From NCBI GenBank assembly GCA_014529385.2, contig CM043968.1, positions 30,641,513-30,705,512 of the forward strand: 64,000 bases of DNA, in the 5' to 3' direction. Source of the stretch: Adiantum capillus-veneris (Eukaryota; Streptophyta; Polypodiopsida; Polypodiales; Pteridaceae). A program made the position numbers and the translations under genes. This document shows, in pieces, positions 25,600 through 36,571 of the stretch (the first letter of the stretch is position 1; every line of letters begins with the position of its first letter). The notes under the pieces were generated by a model that saw only the letters and a program-made list of their open reading frames with translations, did no database searches and was not told the origin of the DNA.

Positions 25600-25607
25600 G
25601 AGGGGGG

Positions 25608-25657
<50 letters not shown>

Positions 25658-25667
25658 GAGAGAGAGT
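25600..25667. repeat. GA-rich microsatellite
   Basis: A G9 run and (GA)n with one GGGA interruption. No gene. Confidence 0.8.
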
Positions 25668-25774
25668 TTCTTGAACCAAATCTTGTACATTGATGAGCAG
25701 GGCACAAGTCGCAGCAGATCTTGGACCAAAACGACCTTAGATCAAGGCACAGGTTGCAATAGATCTTGTGGTGG

Positions 25775-25890
25775 CAGAACTCACTTACTTCGGCACGCTA
25801 CAAGAAGTTTTGAGGATAGACTTTCAAGGATTTTTTGTGGACTTGTTTGATGTGCAATGGTTCAAAATAAACAAAAGTGGGAGATCACTT
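25775..25890 (+). pseudogene. CACTA transposase fragment (DUF4216-like)
   Basis: LTYFGTLQEVLRIDFQG, then FFVDLFDVQWFKINKSG, matches the same part of the transposase at 3010-3110 (LDYCGLVSDILKVSF, LLDVKWFKVITSG). It is the only transposase piece I can find in this CACTA copy. Copia-derived sequence begins immediately after it. Confidence 0.6.
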
Positions 25891-26800
25891 GACCACTGTG
25901 TGAACGCCAAAATGACAACAAGAGTGGGAGATCACTCGACCACTATACAATCATGAAAACCATGACCAATCGCATCAAAATCAATGCCTGTATATGCATA
26001 AAACAACTCCACAATCTGCTGTCTGCAAGCATATAATATGGGACAAACTGCTCAACCGAGTGTAAAGCGCATAACCATATACACAAGTATAGAGCAAACT
26101 AGCTCAAAACGCATCCCATAAGAGAAACTACCTGCAAAAATCTACAAAAAACCTGTGAAACGTGTGACTGTCTATCTGGCTGTTGCAAAAAATTTAGCAC
26201 TCAAAATTTTAAAATTTTGATATGACCAACGCGTGCAAAACTTGCCAAAACCCCAGGGTAGACTTTTGGATCACATATATCCAAATCCAGGTATGAGAAA
26301 TATGCTAAAAACGTCCGTTTTTGGCCCAAAAATGCAACATAAATTTGCTGTTGTTGAACCTACTATAATTTTGATCAGAATTTCAAAATATGTACATCAC
26401 CATCATGTTTGGAATGTGCCAAAACCCAAACCTAAACTCCTGGATCATATTCATCCGGCTCCGTGTGACGGAGATATTTAAAAAACATTGTTTCGAGAGT
26501 CCAAAACAACAAAAACGAACTTCGACACATTTTGTTCTTGCTCTCTCCAGAAAATTCAGCAATGGCTTGCTACACAAGCTTGATACAGGCTGAATATACA
26601 TGCCTAAGCTAAGATCTGACATTGTCAAGTCGTATCCACCGCCACCGAGAGCTCAAGCCGCCATAGTCGAGTAACTTAAGTGAGTGAGGTGCTCCTTATT
26701 CTTATGTATAGAAAGAATAAGGAAGTGTGTATACACATAGGGCAGGCGGTCAAATACCAAACATCCAGCCTCGGGCAAAGGCATAGCACCTTTATCCAAA
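25880..26800 (-). mobile_element. Truncated copia A-type leader plus LTR inside the CACTA element
   Basis: The stretch aligns with 28610-30341 of copia A: first the leader (CTCGACCACT...ACAATCAT, GGGACAAACTGCTCAAC), then the two diverged leader repeats, then most of an LTR (26665-26798, AAGTGAGTGAGGTGCTCC to CTTTATCCAAACA). The LTR start and the primer site are missing. Relative to the surrounding copia A this is a second, older or independent copy of the same family. Confidence 0.75.
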
Positions 26801-26827
26801 CACACGTGTCATAGGCGAGAGAGCTTG

Positions 26828-27112
26828 GCGTACTTAATCGACATCAGCGGTAACATCATTTTGGATGACGAAGGCAAGAAGGTGATCTCGTCCATGCGTG
26901 GCCTTTGCTCTCAGGTGTTTGGACACTACATACTAAACACTTGGAGTGAAGTGTCGAATGAATTAAAAGATAGAGTCGTCAACATCCTGCATGATAAGTT
27001 TCCCCTGTCAAATTGGGATGAGTGCTTCAATAAAGACTTGCTAAAGGTGCGGATGCGTGAGTACCGCAAGCACAAGCACTCTGAAGTACAGAAAGCAATA
27101 AAGCATGGGTGA
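26828..27112 (+). CDS. Possible second ORF of the CACTA element (fragment)
   Basis: An open frame of about 95 codons: FGHYILNTWSEVSNELKDRV, VNILHDKFPLSNWDEC, LKVRMREYRKHKHSEVQK. The W..V...LK..V...L...F..... pattern and basic end resemble the Transposase_24-like accessory protein of CACTA elements. It begins right after the embedded LTR, so the true 5' part has been lost. A possible splice site follows (GGTAAAAAT at about 27140, TTTGCAG before 27211). The start is not a good ATG, so I treat it as partial. Confidence 0.45.
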   Translation, partial: AYLIDISGNIILDDEGKKVISSMRGLCSQVFGHYILNTWSEVSNELKDRVVNILHDKFPLSNWDECFNKDLLKVRMREYRKHKHSEVQKAIKHG

Positions 27113-27594
27113 AGCAGACCAAATTCAAAGAAAAAATAAGGTAAAAATTAGATTGTTTTGTAATTATATATTTATACTTACAGAAAGTCTTATTGTTTTT
27201 TTTTTTGCAGAACCCGACAGATATGCCGCTGGGACGCGATGAGACGTTAGATTAGTCGACGTCAAAGTAGCCGTAGCTAGATAACACTAGTTTTATTTTT
27301 TCACAGCATGTATTAGGAGATGACGTGTGTACGTCAATTTTGTAACTATTGGCCAACAATGTATTTTTCCAATAATGACAATTGTGTTGTAGCTAGTATA
27401 TTTTGATCAAAGCTTAACAATCAAGTGATTTTGCCTATGATGTGTATAATTTTGTAAGTTTATTACTTTGTCAATTCACTTTCGTCGATACACTTTTGTC
27501 AATTTTGCATCTTAATTTTGGAAATTTTATGTTCAAAATGGTTGATGGGGTGGCAGGGTAATGTATGCCTTGCCACCAAAAAATTTTATTCTCG

Positions 27595-27861
27595 GGCATC
27601 GCTATATACGTTGCTATTTTTGGACTTGCAACGTTGCTATATGCGTCTATATTTGCGTCGCTATATGCGTCTCTATTTGTGTCTCTATATGCATCTCTAT
27701 TTGCGTCGCTATATGCTATATTCGTATTTATATAGAGACGCAAACAGTGATGTTCTCTTTGCGACACATATAGAGACGCTTATAGTGGCATCGGGGGAAA
27801 AAATATCCCCGTTTATTTTCGTCGCTAAGGCCGGCACAAGTGTGAAGAACCCCTTGTAGTG
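27595..27861. repeat. Right subterminal repeats and TIR of the inner CACTA element
   Basis: GCGTCGCTATATGCGTC and GCGTCTCTAT repeats in one orientation, then TATAGAGACGC in the other, then the TIR ending at 27861. Same design as 5545-5709. Confidence 0.85.
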
Positions 27862-27864
27862 ATG

Positions 27865-28400
27865 CATAGGATATACTAGGCCATTGCGGGCTCCTTTGGC
27901 AATCACTAGTGAACCACAATGCATCTGGAAAGACTGTTCTCTAAGCAGTATCTGACAACCAAAGTCTACTAACTGTCTCATTGAGATCAAGCTCTGTCTC
28001 AGCTGAGGAACGTAGCACACATGCCGTAGCGTGTATGATGCAATACTGGGCAAAGACAAACAAATGTCTCATGCACCCTCTATGTCAAACGACAAGCCAT
28101 CGGCCAAGTGCACACAGCCAAGTCTCCCACTAGAAAAAGTGTTGAACCAGTCACAATGCGGTGTGACATGGAAAGCAACATTGCTATCTAGTAACCACTG
28201 TGGAGAAAGTGTGCTATCCATAGACAAATCTGCAAGAGGTACACTCGAGGCAAGCATGCTATCACTGTCACTGGCATAGATTTCCACTAGAATTGCCTCA
28301 TTACAAAGCCGTATCTTCGCCTCACATACATCTCCACTGCTGCCTCATATGTCTGAAACAACAACGTCTAATGTGCCATGCGTGACCGCAATGCCAACAA
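27865..28400 (-). pseudogene. Copia A: zinc knuckle, protease-like and pre-integrase regions
   Basis: On the minus strand: a CCHC knuckle CWHCGHAWHIRRCC (about 28350-28390), then WLLDSNVAFHVTPHCDWF (about 28150-28200) where an active copia protease has D-S-G, then RLGCVHLADG. After a break, YVPQLRQSLISMRQLVDFGC and SLVIAKGARNGLVYPMH follow, up to the CACTA insertion point at 27864. The DSG to DSN change would remove the normal active-site glycine. The same layout occurs in copia C. Confidence 0.7.
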
Positions 28401-28499
28401 CGCAAATATCAGCAAGAACGAGATCGCTGTCTCTCAAAAGTCACCATAGTGGACTCTACACTATCACACATATCTGCAACCATAAGTGAATGGTTAAGA

Positions 28500-30111
28500 A
28501 CCAAAGTATGGCGAGAAATCTGGGAAAAATTTGGCAAAATCTCCCCTGTAAACTGAGCAAAACCTCAAGTACAATCTCAACCATAAACCATGCCAAAAAC
28601 TCGCAACAAAGTGGGAGGTAACTCGACCACTACACAATCATCAAAAGCATGATCAAACACATCAAAATTGATGCTCACATATGCATAAAACCAAGTCCAC
28701 AATCTGCAAACTCTACAAGCAAAACAACATGGGACAAACTGCTCAACTGAGCGTAAAGCGCATAACCCTATATGCAAGTAGAGAGCAAACTAGCTCAAAA
28801 CGCCTCCCTCTAGAGAAACTGCCTGCAAAAATATGAGAAAAACCTGTGAAACATGTGACTACCTGACTGTAGTCACACAAGCATACACAAATCCTCACTC
28901 CTACAAGAGTGGGTACAAGAACATCAAACTGTGTCCAAACTGACAAAACCTATCAAAGTGAGAACACTCTATCATTGTGTCAAAGTGGGAGTCTATCTCG
29001 ACCACTAAACCATCAGAGAGCAAACTGTGGATACACAAAACCATGGAGAGAAATCCTGGGAAAAATCCAATATATTTCCCTGGAAACTGAGCAAAAACTA
29101 AAAAATCTCACCAAATACACATGGAAATAGACACTCAGAGTCTAAAGTAAATCCACAAATGGTCTACATGCCAAAAGCCTGGTAAACTGGCTCACTCCTG
29201 ACCGAGTGGCTCTATGGATGTATACCTGTTCAAAAATCGCTGCAAACCTATAAATCTGCTACCTACGAGCTACACCTAGCTCAAGTTGTAGCCACAAAAT
29301 GCGTACATGGCATGAAACTACACAAAATCGTGCTAAAAAAGCTCTCTGAAATGCCCCACACAATCAAATAATGTGCATGAAACTGCATCCAGATGTGTAG
29401 CGATCCGAAATTTACATCCCAAAGTATCACTTGCATACGCAAAAACAAGGTGAATTCTCTCTCAAATAGCACCACAGTGTGCCATACATAGCCAAAGATG
29501 CAAACCGCATCACTCTCTACACTGTAGAAATCAAACGATAAAACCTCGATATGTTGAGATTGTTGACAGGCTGCTGCAAAAATACAACGCTCAAAATTTC
29601 AAATTGTGATATAATCAGCACGTTCGAGACATGCCAAAACCCAAGGTAGACTCCTAGATCATATATGTTCGAGTTCGGGTGTGAGAGATATGCCAAAAAC
29701 ATCCGTTTTTGGCTTAAAAACGCAGCATAAACTTGTTGTTGTTGCACCTACTGTAATTTTGATCAAAATTTCAAAAAATGGACATCACCATTGTGTTTGA
29801 AATGTACCAAGATCCTAACCTAGACTCCTGGATCATATCTATCCGACTCCGTGTGACGAAGATATGCAAAAAACACTATTTTGGAAGCCAAAAACAACAA
29901 AAACGAGCTGCAACACTTCTTGTTCATGCTCTTTCTTTGCAAAATTAAGCAATGGCTTGCTACACAATCTCTATACAAACTGAATATACATGTCTAAGCT
30001 CAGATCCGATGCCGTCCAGTCGTATTCACCGTCGTCGCCATAGCCGTGCTCCGTCGCTTTCGTCTCGTCGGGAAGCCATCACACGCGCGTCGACAAAGCT
30101 CTGATATCACT
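28500..30111 (-). other. Leader region of copia A with internal repeats
   Basis: Non-coding sequence between the 5' LTR and the gag-like part. It holds two diverged tandem units of about 175 bp (about 29600-29770 and 29771-29945; each has GCCAAAACC/ACCAAGATCC, TAGACTCCT-GATCATAT, and GTCCGTTTTTGG or equivalent). It also has two copies of a motif with TGGGAAAAAT and TCCCCTGTAAACTGAGC (28513-28565, 29050-29098) that recurs in copia B, C and D. Confidence 0.65.
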
Positions 30112-30341
30112 TATGAGTGCACGTGTGCACGGATGTGTGCATGCGTATATGATGCGGTGCGTGCAGAAAGGGGAGGAGCACAAGACCGTGTGGATGGAGC
30201 AACCTCAAGAAGTAACTCAAGTGAGTGAGGTGCTCCTTATTCTTATGTATTAAAAAATAAGGAAGTGTGTATACATAGTGGGCGGGCAGTCGGACATTGG
30301 ACGTTCGGTCCGGGCAAAGACGTAGCGCCTTTACCCCAACA
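30112..30341 (-). repeat. 5' LTR of copia A
   Basis: 230 bp, flanked on the right by the ATCAA target duplication. The sense-strand end has TA instead of TG at one terminus. The primer site TGATATCAGAGC (complement of 30098-30109) lies two bases inside. Confidence 0.85.
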
Positions 30342-30346
30342 ATCAA

Positions 30347-30681
30347 GAACAATTAATGTGTCCTAATCTTGGTTTGATCATGTTGTTTGATTTTACCTTT
30401 ACTTTTATCCCCCTTCTCCCCTTGGGGGGTTCACCTCTTAGACATGTAAGTTAACACGGGAGTTCAAATGAACGAGTCTTTTAATTACCAAAATTTTAAA
30501 ATTTTAACAAGATTATATTAATTGAATGGGTTTTTTAATTGATTTTAGAGAAAAATCCGTAAGTTTTTGAAGAAAAAGGGGTCATTTTATTACCTTAGGC
30601 ATATAAGTAAAGGGGTTTTTTTTAATACCCTTTGAACGCACGTTATATGAATAGTTTCTTAAAAGTGCACCCCCCCCCCCC

Positions 30682-30712
<31 letters not shown>

Positions 30713-31113
30713 ACACACACATACGCTCAATCATACTACACAAAATACAACATTCAAGCTAAAGCTCCTTAACAAGTTGTTGGGGTGCTCTACCTACGAT
30801 TGCGTAAGAGAAAGCATCCCAACTAAGAATCATCTCACCAGCTTATTGAGCTTTAACATTAAGTGCAATTGTTTACTAAAAAGTAAACTCTATCAGCAAT
30901 GCAGATTGGTAACCTTGGGAGTATTAACAAATGGTGAAGCTCTTCTAACCAGTAGGCAATTTGGAAGAATCAACAAATATTTACACTCTTGACTGATTAG
31001 CAAGACACCTTATTACGGCTCCCTAGAACTAGGAAGCAGATTCACAACAATTAGTTGTTTTATACCTAGACAAGATCTTACATTAAATTGAATCAAGTAG
31101 GGACACGAAATAG
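30347..31113. other. Spacer between copia A and copia C
   Basis: Holds the second copy of the dispersed AT-rich repeat (30430-30690), a C homopolymer (30670-30698) and (AC)n (30699-30721). The last five bases AATAG are the left target duplication of copia C. An open frame at 30777-30992 has no recognisable domain. Confidence 0.55.
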
Positions 31114-31138
31114 TGTGAGTGCGCGAATGCGGCATGTG

Positions 31139-31199
<61 letters not shown>

Positions 31200-31368
31200 C
31201 AGGATGTGGGTGGAGCTCCCAAATCTTACTATATGAGCACAATGCGAGAATGAGTGAGAGCTCTTTATTCTTTGTATGTATAAAGAATAAGAAGATAAAT
31301 GTGGGCGGTTGGACACTGGCTGACGCACACAAGCAAAGCACGGTGAGGCACACTGCCTTTACCTAACA
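31114..31368 (-). repeat. 3' LTR of copia C with expanded (GA)n
   Basis: Contains a (GA)n tract of about 27 units (31142-31195), while the partner LTR has only about 7 units at the same place. The rest aligns base for base with few differences. Confidence 0.85.
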
Positions 31369-31662
31369 CTTTCCCACTAAGGGTTGTGTGCTGATGAGTG
31401 GCGAGAAGACTAGCCTACAACTAGTATATACAAGAGGTGAGAGAAGATGGCTCTCAACTTATGCCCACTAGCTCACTCTGTAACCGCTCTAGTGTAGATG
31501 CAACATGCATACCACTAGGGCTAGAGCTACGACGACACTCTTGATGCAGGTATCAAGTGACTCCCTGCATGGCTCCACAATGCACAATGCCAGTGTCAGT
31601 CTCATCGAACGATTGATAACTCCCACTGCAAATGCACCAAACCGCGTAAGAAAGATCAGGTC

Positions 31663-32480
31663 TCAAGACCAAAAGGTCAGACATGAGAGACCGAAAGCCG
31701 ACGAAACATGCACTATGTGTGCCAACTTATCCCTGTCAGCAACCTCAGTGCCATATGCATCCTCATCAGGAACCCCCTGACTATGCATCACCATGTCAGC
31801 ATCGTCTGGCAAAGGCATATCTACTGAGAATGACTGCAAAACCAAAAAATCAGTACCGCTGCAATCACACACAGCTATTTGAAAGACACTGTCGCCCTCA
31901 AACGTATCAGACACATCATAGAACAATGCATCGGTCTCTGGCTCAACAAATGTCACCTCAATTGATGATTGACCAAGCTGTGCATCCCCAGAGATACCAC
32001 TGTCTACGTGAACGTCACCACAAGACAAATGCACAACCTGCTCTCCATGCAGCACATCCGCAAAAGAGACACGCCTTGTCTCTCGCTCCAAACATGGTAC
32101 ATCTCGTAGCGTAAGCAACGCACCGCTAGGTAAAGACATGCATACATCTCCAGCATCCTCTATGTCATATGCTGAACCATCAGCAAACTGCACACAACCA
32201 AGTCTCCCACTAGAGAAAGAGCAAAACAAATCACGATGTGGAGTCACGTGAAAAACTGCATGCTCGTTTAGTAGAAAACGCATAGACAATGTGCTATCCC
32301 AAGACACAAACTAGTCTGAAGGCAAGCTAGACTCAAAAGTGACATGTCCGTCACATGCATACTCTATAGCATCTGTCCTCATAGTAGCACCATGCATCTG
32401 CCTCTTTCGCTGCCTCATACGCCTGAAGCAACAACGCCTAATATGCCCATCGTGGCCGCAGTGCAACATGTCAGTTGCGA
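31663..32480 (-). pseudogene. Copia C: protease-like protein with acidic C-terminus
   Basis: An open frame of 214 codons (32307-31663), preceded by a degraded zinc knuckle (LHCGHDGHIRRCC, about 32420-32465). The protease-like part reads FLLNEHAVFHVTPHRDLF, with N-E-H in place of the catalytic D-S-G, so it cannot be an active aspartic protease. It then continues LGCVQFADGSAYDI, VCMSLPSGALLTLRDVPCLE and a long acidic stretch (VHVDSGISGDAQLGQSS, EVTFVEPETDALFYDVSD, FQIAVCDCSGTDFLVLQS) ending SSAFGLSCLTF. No integrase follows. The acidic part is unrecognised but is matched in copia A. Confidence 0.6.
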
Positions 32481-32545
32481 TCGTGAGCGAGAACCGTCTC
32501 GAACCTGAAGCGTCTCCATATCCATGCCAAAACTATGGCAAACAA

Positions 32546-32737
32546 TGAAGGAGTACGAGCGGAAGTGCGACGCGAGAGAGAGTGCGAGAAGAAGAGCACG
32601 ACGATATGGTGAACTCGCTCTACTGTAATGTGTAGAGCATAGTGAGTTCTTATTAGGTTTTTACAAAAGAACATGTGTACATACCTGGTGGCCCGCCCAC
32701 TTACCTGGGCGACCACATTGGGCTTTATACCCCAACA
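32546..32737 (-). repeat. 3' LTR of copia B
   Basis: 192 bp; starts TGTTGGGGTATAAAGCCC on the sense strand and ends CTCCTTCA. Nearly identical to 37658-37853. Confidence 0.92.
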
Positions 32738-32794
32738 ACCTCCCACTTAAAGTCCAATGTGGTACTTTAAGTGTGAGAGAACCTACTATACAAG

Positions 32795-35700
32795 CTAATA
32801 TACAAGAGATGTAGAGAAGTGATGTACTACCCTACACCTAACTGCTTGCGAAAATGCGCAAAAGCTCTCTGAGGGAAGTCCTTTTGTAAGTAGATCAGCA
32901 GGATTTTCTGTGGTGTTAACTTTGACAAGCTGAAGTTGCTTATCCTCGAGCATTTCCCTGATGAAGTGATACTTCACATCCACATGCTTTGTCTTTGAGT
33001 GATAAACTGGATTGCGAGCCAATTGTATAGCACTTTGACTATCACAATATAACACAGGCATCTCTTCTTTGATTCCCAAATCTGTTACTAGTCGATTAAG
33101 CCAAATTGATTCTTTGCATGCCTCTGATGCTGCAACATATTCAGCCTCTGTAGTAGAGTGAGTAACACAATCTTGTAATCTAGAACGCCATGATACTGCT
33201 CCACCAGCCAATGTAAAGACATACCCTGACGTAGACCTTCGGTTGTCTAAGTCACCTGCATAATCTGAGTCTGTAAAACCCTTTACACTTAGCTCCTGAC
33301 TCCCATAGCATATACACATACTCTTTGTAGCTTTCAGGTATCTCAATATTCCTTTCACTGCCTCCCAATGTTTCTTGCCTGGGTTTGACATGTATCGATT
33401 TACTACTTCCACTGCAAATGCAATGTCTGGGCGAGTAGCAATCATTGCATACATCAAACTACCCACTGCAGACGCATATGGAATCTTATCCATTTCAGCC
33501 TGTTCTTCCTTAGACACAGGACAATCTTGTTTGCTAAGTTTCACATATGGTGGCAATGGAACACTCAATGCCTTTCCCTTCTCCATATTGAAACGTTGCA
33601 AAACCTTGTCAATATACTCTGTTTGAGATAACCAAATCAACTTCTTTGATCCGTCTCTCTCAATGCGCATACCAAGTATATGACTTGCCTCACCCATGTC
33701 TTTCATGTCAAACGATTTTGCCATCTTTGACTTCAAAGCTGAAATTTCTTCCAAGTGCTTGCCAGCAATCAACATGTCATCCACATACAAAATAAGGATC
33801 AGCCAACTACCATCCTTAGCCTTCTTTGTATATAGACAGTGATCGAACTCACTACGTTTGTAGCCTTGAGAAAGCATAAACTTGTGGAATTTATGGTACC
33901 ATGCCCTCGGTGATTGTTTTAAGCCCTAAAGACTCTTTAACAACTGGCATACCCAATCTTCTTTGCCTTTCTCAACAAACCCTTCTGGCTGCTGCATGTA
34001 AATTTCCACATCTAAATCACCATGCAAGAACGCTGTCTGGACATCCATTTGGTGCAACACCAAATCTAATATGGCAACCAATGCAAGAAAGCATCTCAAT
34101 GTAGTCATCTTGACCACCGGAGAGAAGACTTCATCAAAGTCAATGCCTTGTTCTTGATCAAAGCCCTTGGCAACAAGCCTTGCTTTGTACTTTGGCTGAC
34201 TATCATGAGCGGTGATCTTATACCTGTAAACCCATTTACAAGGTAGAGCCTTTTTGCCCTGTGGTAATTTAACTAGCTTCCATGTCTTGTTTTTATGCAG
34301 AGCTGTCATCTCTGACTGCATGGCCAATTGCCAATTCCCGGAGTCCTTCATTTGCACTGCTTCCTTGTAACATGAAGGCTCATTGCAATCAATCAACATG
34401 ACATAGTTCATAGATGGAACAAACCTATCAGGAGGTCGCGTGACACGTCCAAATCTACGCACAATAGGTGGCTCAGGCTCAGCCACAACCTGTGGTTCCA
34501 CTCTATCCTGTCCTTGCTCCTCTTGAGCCCTGACATTTTGTCTTGCATATGCCTCACAGCGAAAGACTCTGAGATGCTTGTATGAGGGCATTTTGCCTGA
34601 CCATACCATCTCTGGCACTGAATCCTTCTGCAAAACCTTGCTAGGAGATCTATTTACAAGATGAACAGCTGTTGATACAGCTTCAGCCCAAAACCCATTT
34701 GGCAGTTGTGCATTAGACAACATACTTCTGACCTTCTCTTGTATGGTCCTATTCATCCTCTCAGCAACACCATTTTGAGGAGGATTGTAAGGAGCAGTAA
34801 GTTCACGTTTTATACCTTTTGACTCACAAAAGTCCTGAAAGGCCTTTGAAACATACTCTCCACCATTGTCAGTGCGTAAGCATTTAAGCTTCTTGCCACT
34901 CTGATTCTCCACAAGTGTCACAAACGTTTTGAAAACACTAAACGCTTCATCCTTGTGCTTGAGAAAGTAAACCCATACTTTCCTCAAGTAATCATCTATA
35001 AATGTCATAAAGTAAGAAGCTCCCCCCAGAGATAGGTTAGGCATAGGTCCACACAAATCACTATGAACAAGTGCCAACTGTGTATCTCTTCTACTGCTTC
35101 TATGCTTATGTGGCTGCTGTGTTTGCTTACCATACAGACAATGTTCACAAAATTCAAAATCATTAAATGAAAAGCCATGCAAATAACCAGAACGAGACAA
35201 GATTTCCATTCCCTTCTTGGACATATGTCCTAACCGGCTATGCCACAAAGAAACATTCGGCTGCTCGGTTACATTGATTACATTTTTAGAGACATTTGAT
35301 ACATAAATCATGTAAAGTCCTGCAGACTTTACTCCATGTGCTACTGTCATAGAACCCTTGGATATCTTCCACATGTTCTGTCCAAAAGTGGTGACGTAGC
35401 CAGCATCATCAAGTAAACCTGTGCTGATCAAGCTCTTTGTAATTGCAGGAACATGTCTCACATTCTTCAGTGTGAAAGAAGAGCCATTCTGAAACTTCAA
35501 TTGAACATCTCCAACACCTAAGATCTCACATGTCTGCCCATTGCCTAGCCGAACATGATCTTTAGTGGTCACATACCACTCCTTGTTTGGAGACACATGA
35601 AGTGATGCCCCTGAGTCTATAATCCAGTCACTCAGTGCATTTCCATCAGATGCTGTAAGAAGAGCTGAGTCCATTGTATTCTTCAAGAAGTAGATGTCTC

Positions 35701-36571
35701 CTGACACTAGACTGTCATCCTCTGCAACAATGTTTGTCACATTTATTTCTTGAATCTTCACTGAGGACTTGTTCTTCTCACTATGGTCTTCAGCTTTCTC
35801 TTTGCCTTTTTCTGCTTTCCATTCTCTGCAGTCTCTTTTCATGTGACCCTTCTTACCACAATGGTAGCATTCTATGTCACTCTTGCCTTTAGCACTGCGG
35901 GACTTGCTACGAGACTGATTCCTCTTTCCACCTTTGTACTTTTCTTTGGTCCTTCCCCTGACAACTAAGGATGTTCCTTTGCCTTTGTCCATTGTCTTTC
36001 TATTGGTTTCTTCAGTAAGCAGACTTCCTTCTACACCTGCTATGTTCAAACCATCTGGAGGTGCATAATTACTCAAAGCTGTGCGAAAAGTGTCACAACT
36101 TTTCGGCAATGTGATCAACAGGAACATAGCTCTAACAGGTTCATCAAACTTGACACCTTGAGCTGACAACTGACTATAGATTGTGTTGAATTCATTCAGA
36201 TGATTGGACATAGGTGTCCCTTCTTTCATCTTCAAGTCAACAAGCTTCTTAAGCCAGTATACCTGTGAAGCTGCACTCTACTTCTCATAAAGATCACTCA
36301 GCTTTAACCATGCTTGATAAGCCGACATCTCGTCTGCTACATTGAAGTAAACGCTTTCTGCCAAAGTCAGCATAATGGTAGAAAGTGCCAATTCATCCAT
36401 TTCGCTCCATTCATCTTCGTCCATATCTTCTGGTTTTATCCCCTTGAGCTTTATAGGTTTTATCTGCTTCTTTTGTACCAACACGTGCCAAATCTGTTTC
36501 TTCCACAATGGGAAATTGGTTCCATCCATCTTCTTGATATTGTAAAGAGCAGTGTCCTGTGATCCAGCCAT
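32795..36571 (-). pseudogene. Copia gag-pol polyprotein (element B), two nonsense codons
   Basis: One frame of 1259 codons from ATG 36571 to 32795. Gag (YNIKKMDGTNFPLWKKQIW), zinc knuckle CYHCGKKGHMKRDC, protease DWIIDSGASLHVSP, pre-integrase (LWHSRLGHMSKKGMEIL), integrase core (HSDLCGPM, FIDDY, RTDNGGEYVS with D-D-E), RT (WVYRYKI, KARLVAKGF, HQMDVQTAFLHGDL, YVDDMLIAG) and RNase H (DSDYAGDLDNRRSTSGYVF, HSKTKHVDVKYHFIREM). Stops at 36278-36280 (Gln expected) and 33926-33928 (Tyr expected) split it. Compared with element D about 60-80 residues between integrase and RT are deleted in frame (junction RCEAYARQNV). The catalytic residues are kept, so it died recently. Confidence 0.92.

Larger units (their letters stand above)
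23463..27861 (+). mobile_element. Complete CACTA element inserted in copia A
   Basis: The left end starts CACTACAAGAGGTCCTTCA (23463). The right end, in reverse complement, starts CACTACAAGGGGTTCTTCA (27861); 17 of 19 bases agree. The 3-bp target duplication ATG flanks both sides (23460-23462, 27862-27864). Subterminal repeats of the GCGTCGCTAT / TATAGCGACGC type occupy 23480-23600 and 27595-27790. The 4399-bp element keeps a transposase fragment and a possible second ORF, and holds inserted retroelement sequence. It depends on a partner for movement. Confidence 0.9.
22437..30341 (-). mobile_element. Copia element A, non-autonomous, split by a CACTA element
   Basis: LTRs are at 22437-22658 and 30112-30341. 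The five bases ATCAA flank both sides (22432-22436, 30342-30346). The minus orientation is shown by a primer site next to the right LTR (30098-30109, complementary to initiator tRNA-Met with one mismatch) and a polypurine tract AAGTGGGAGA next to the left LTR. Removing the inserted CACTA element leaves about 3.5 kb. It encodes only a zinc knuckle, a protease-like domain and an acidic stretch, with no integrase or reverse transcriptase. Confidence 0.85.

Noticed and set aside
33375..35968. Plus-strand open frames at 33375-33626, 35674-35892 and 35783-35968
   Set aside because: They are antisense to the copia B polyprotein and show no domain of their own.
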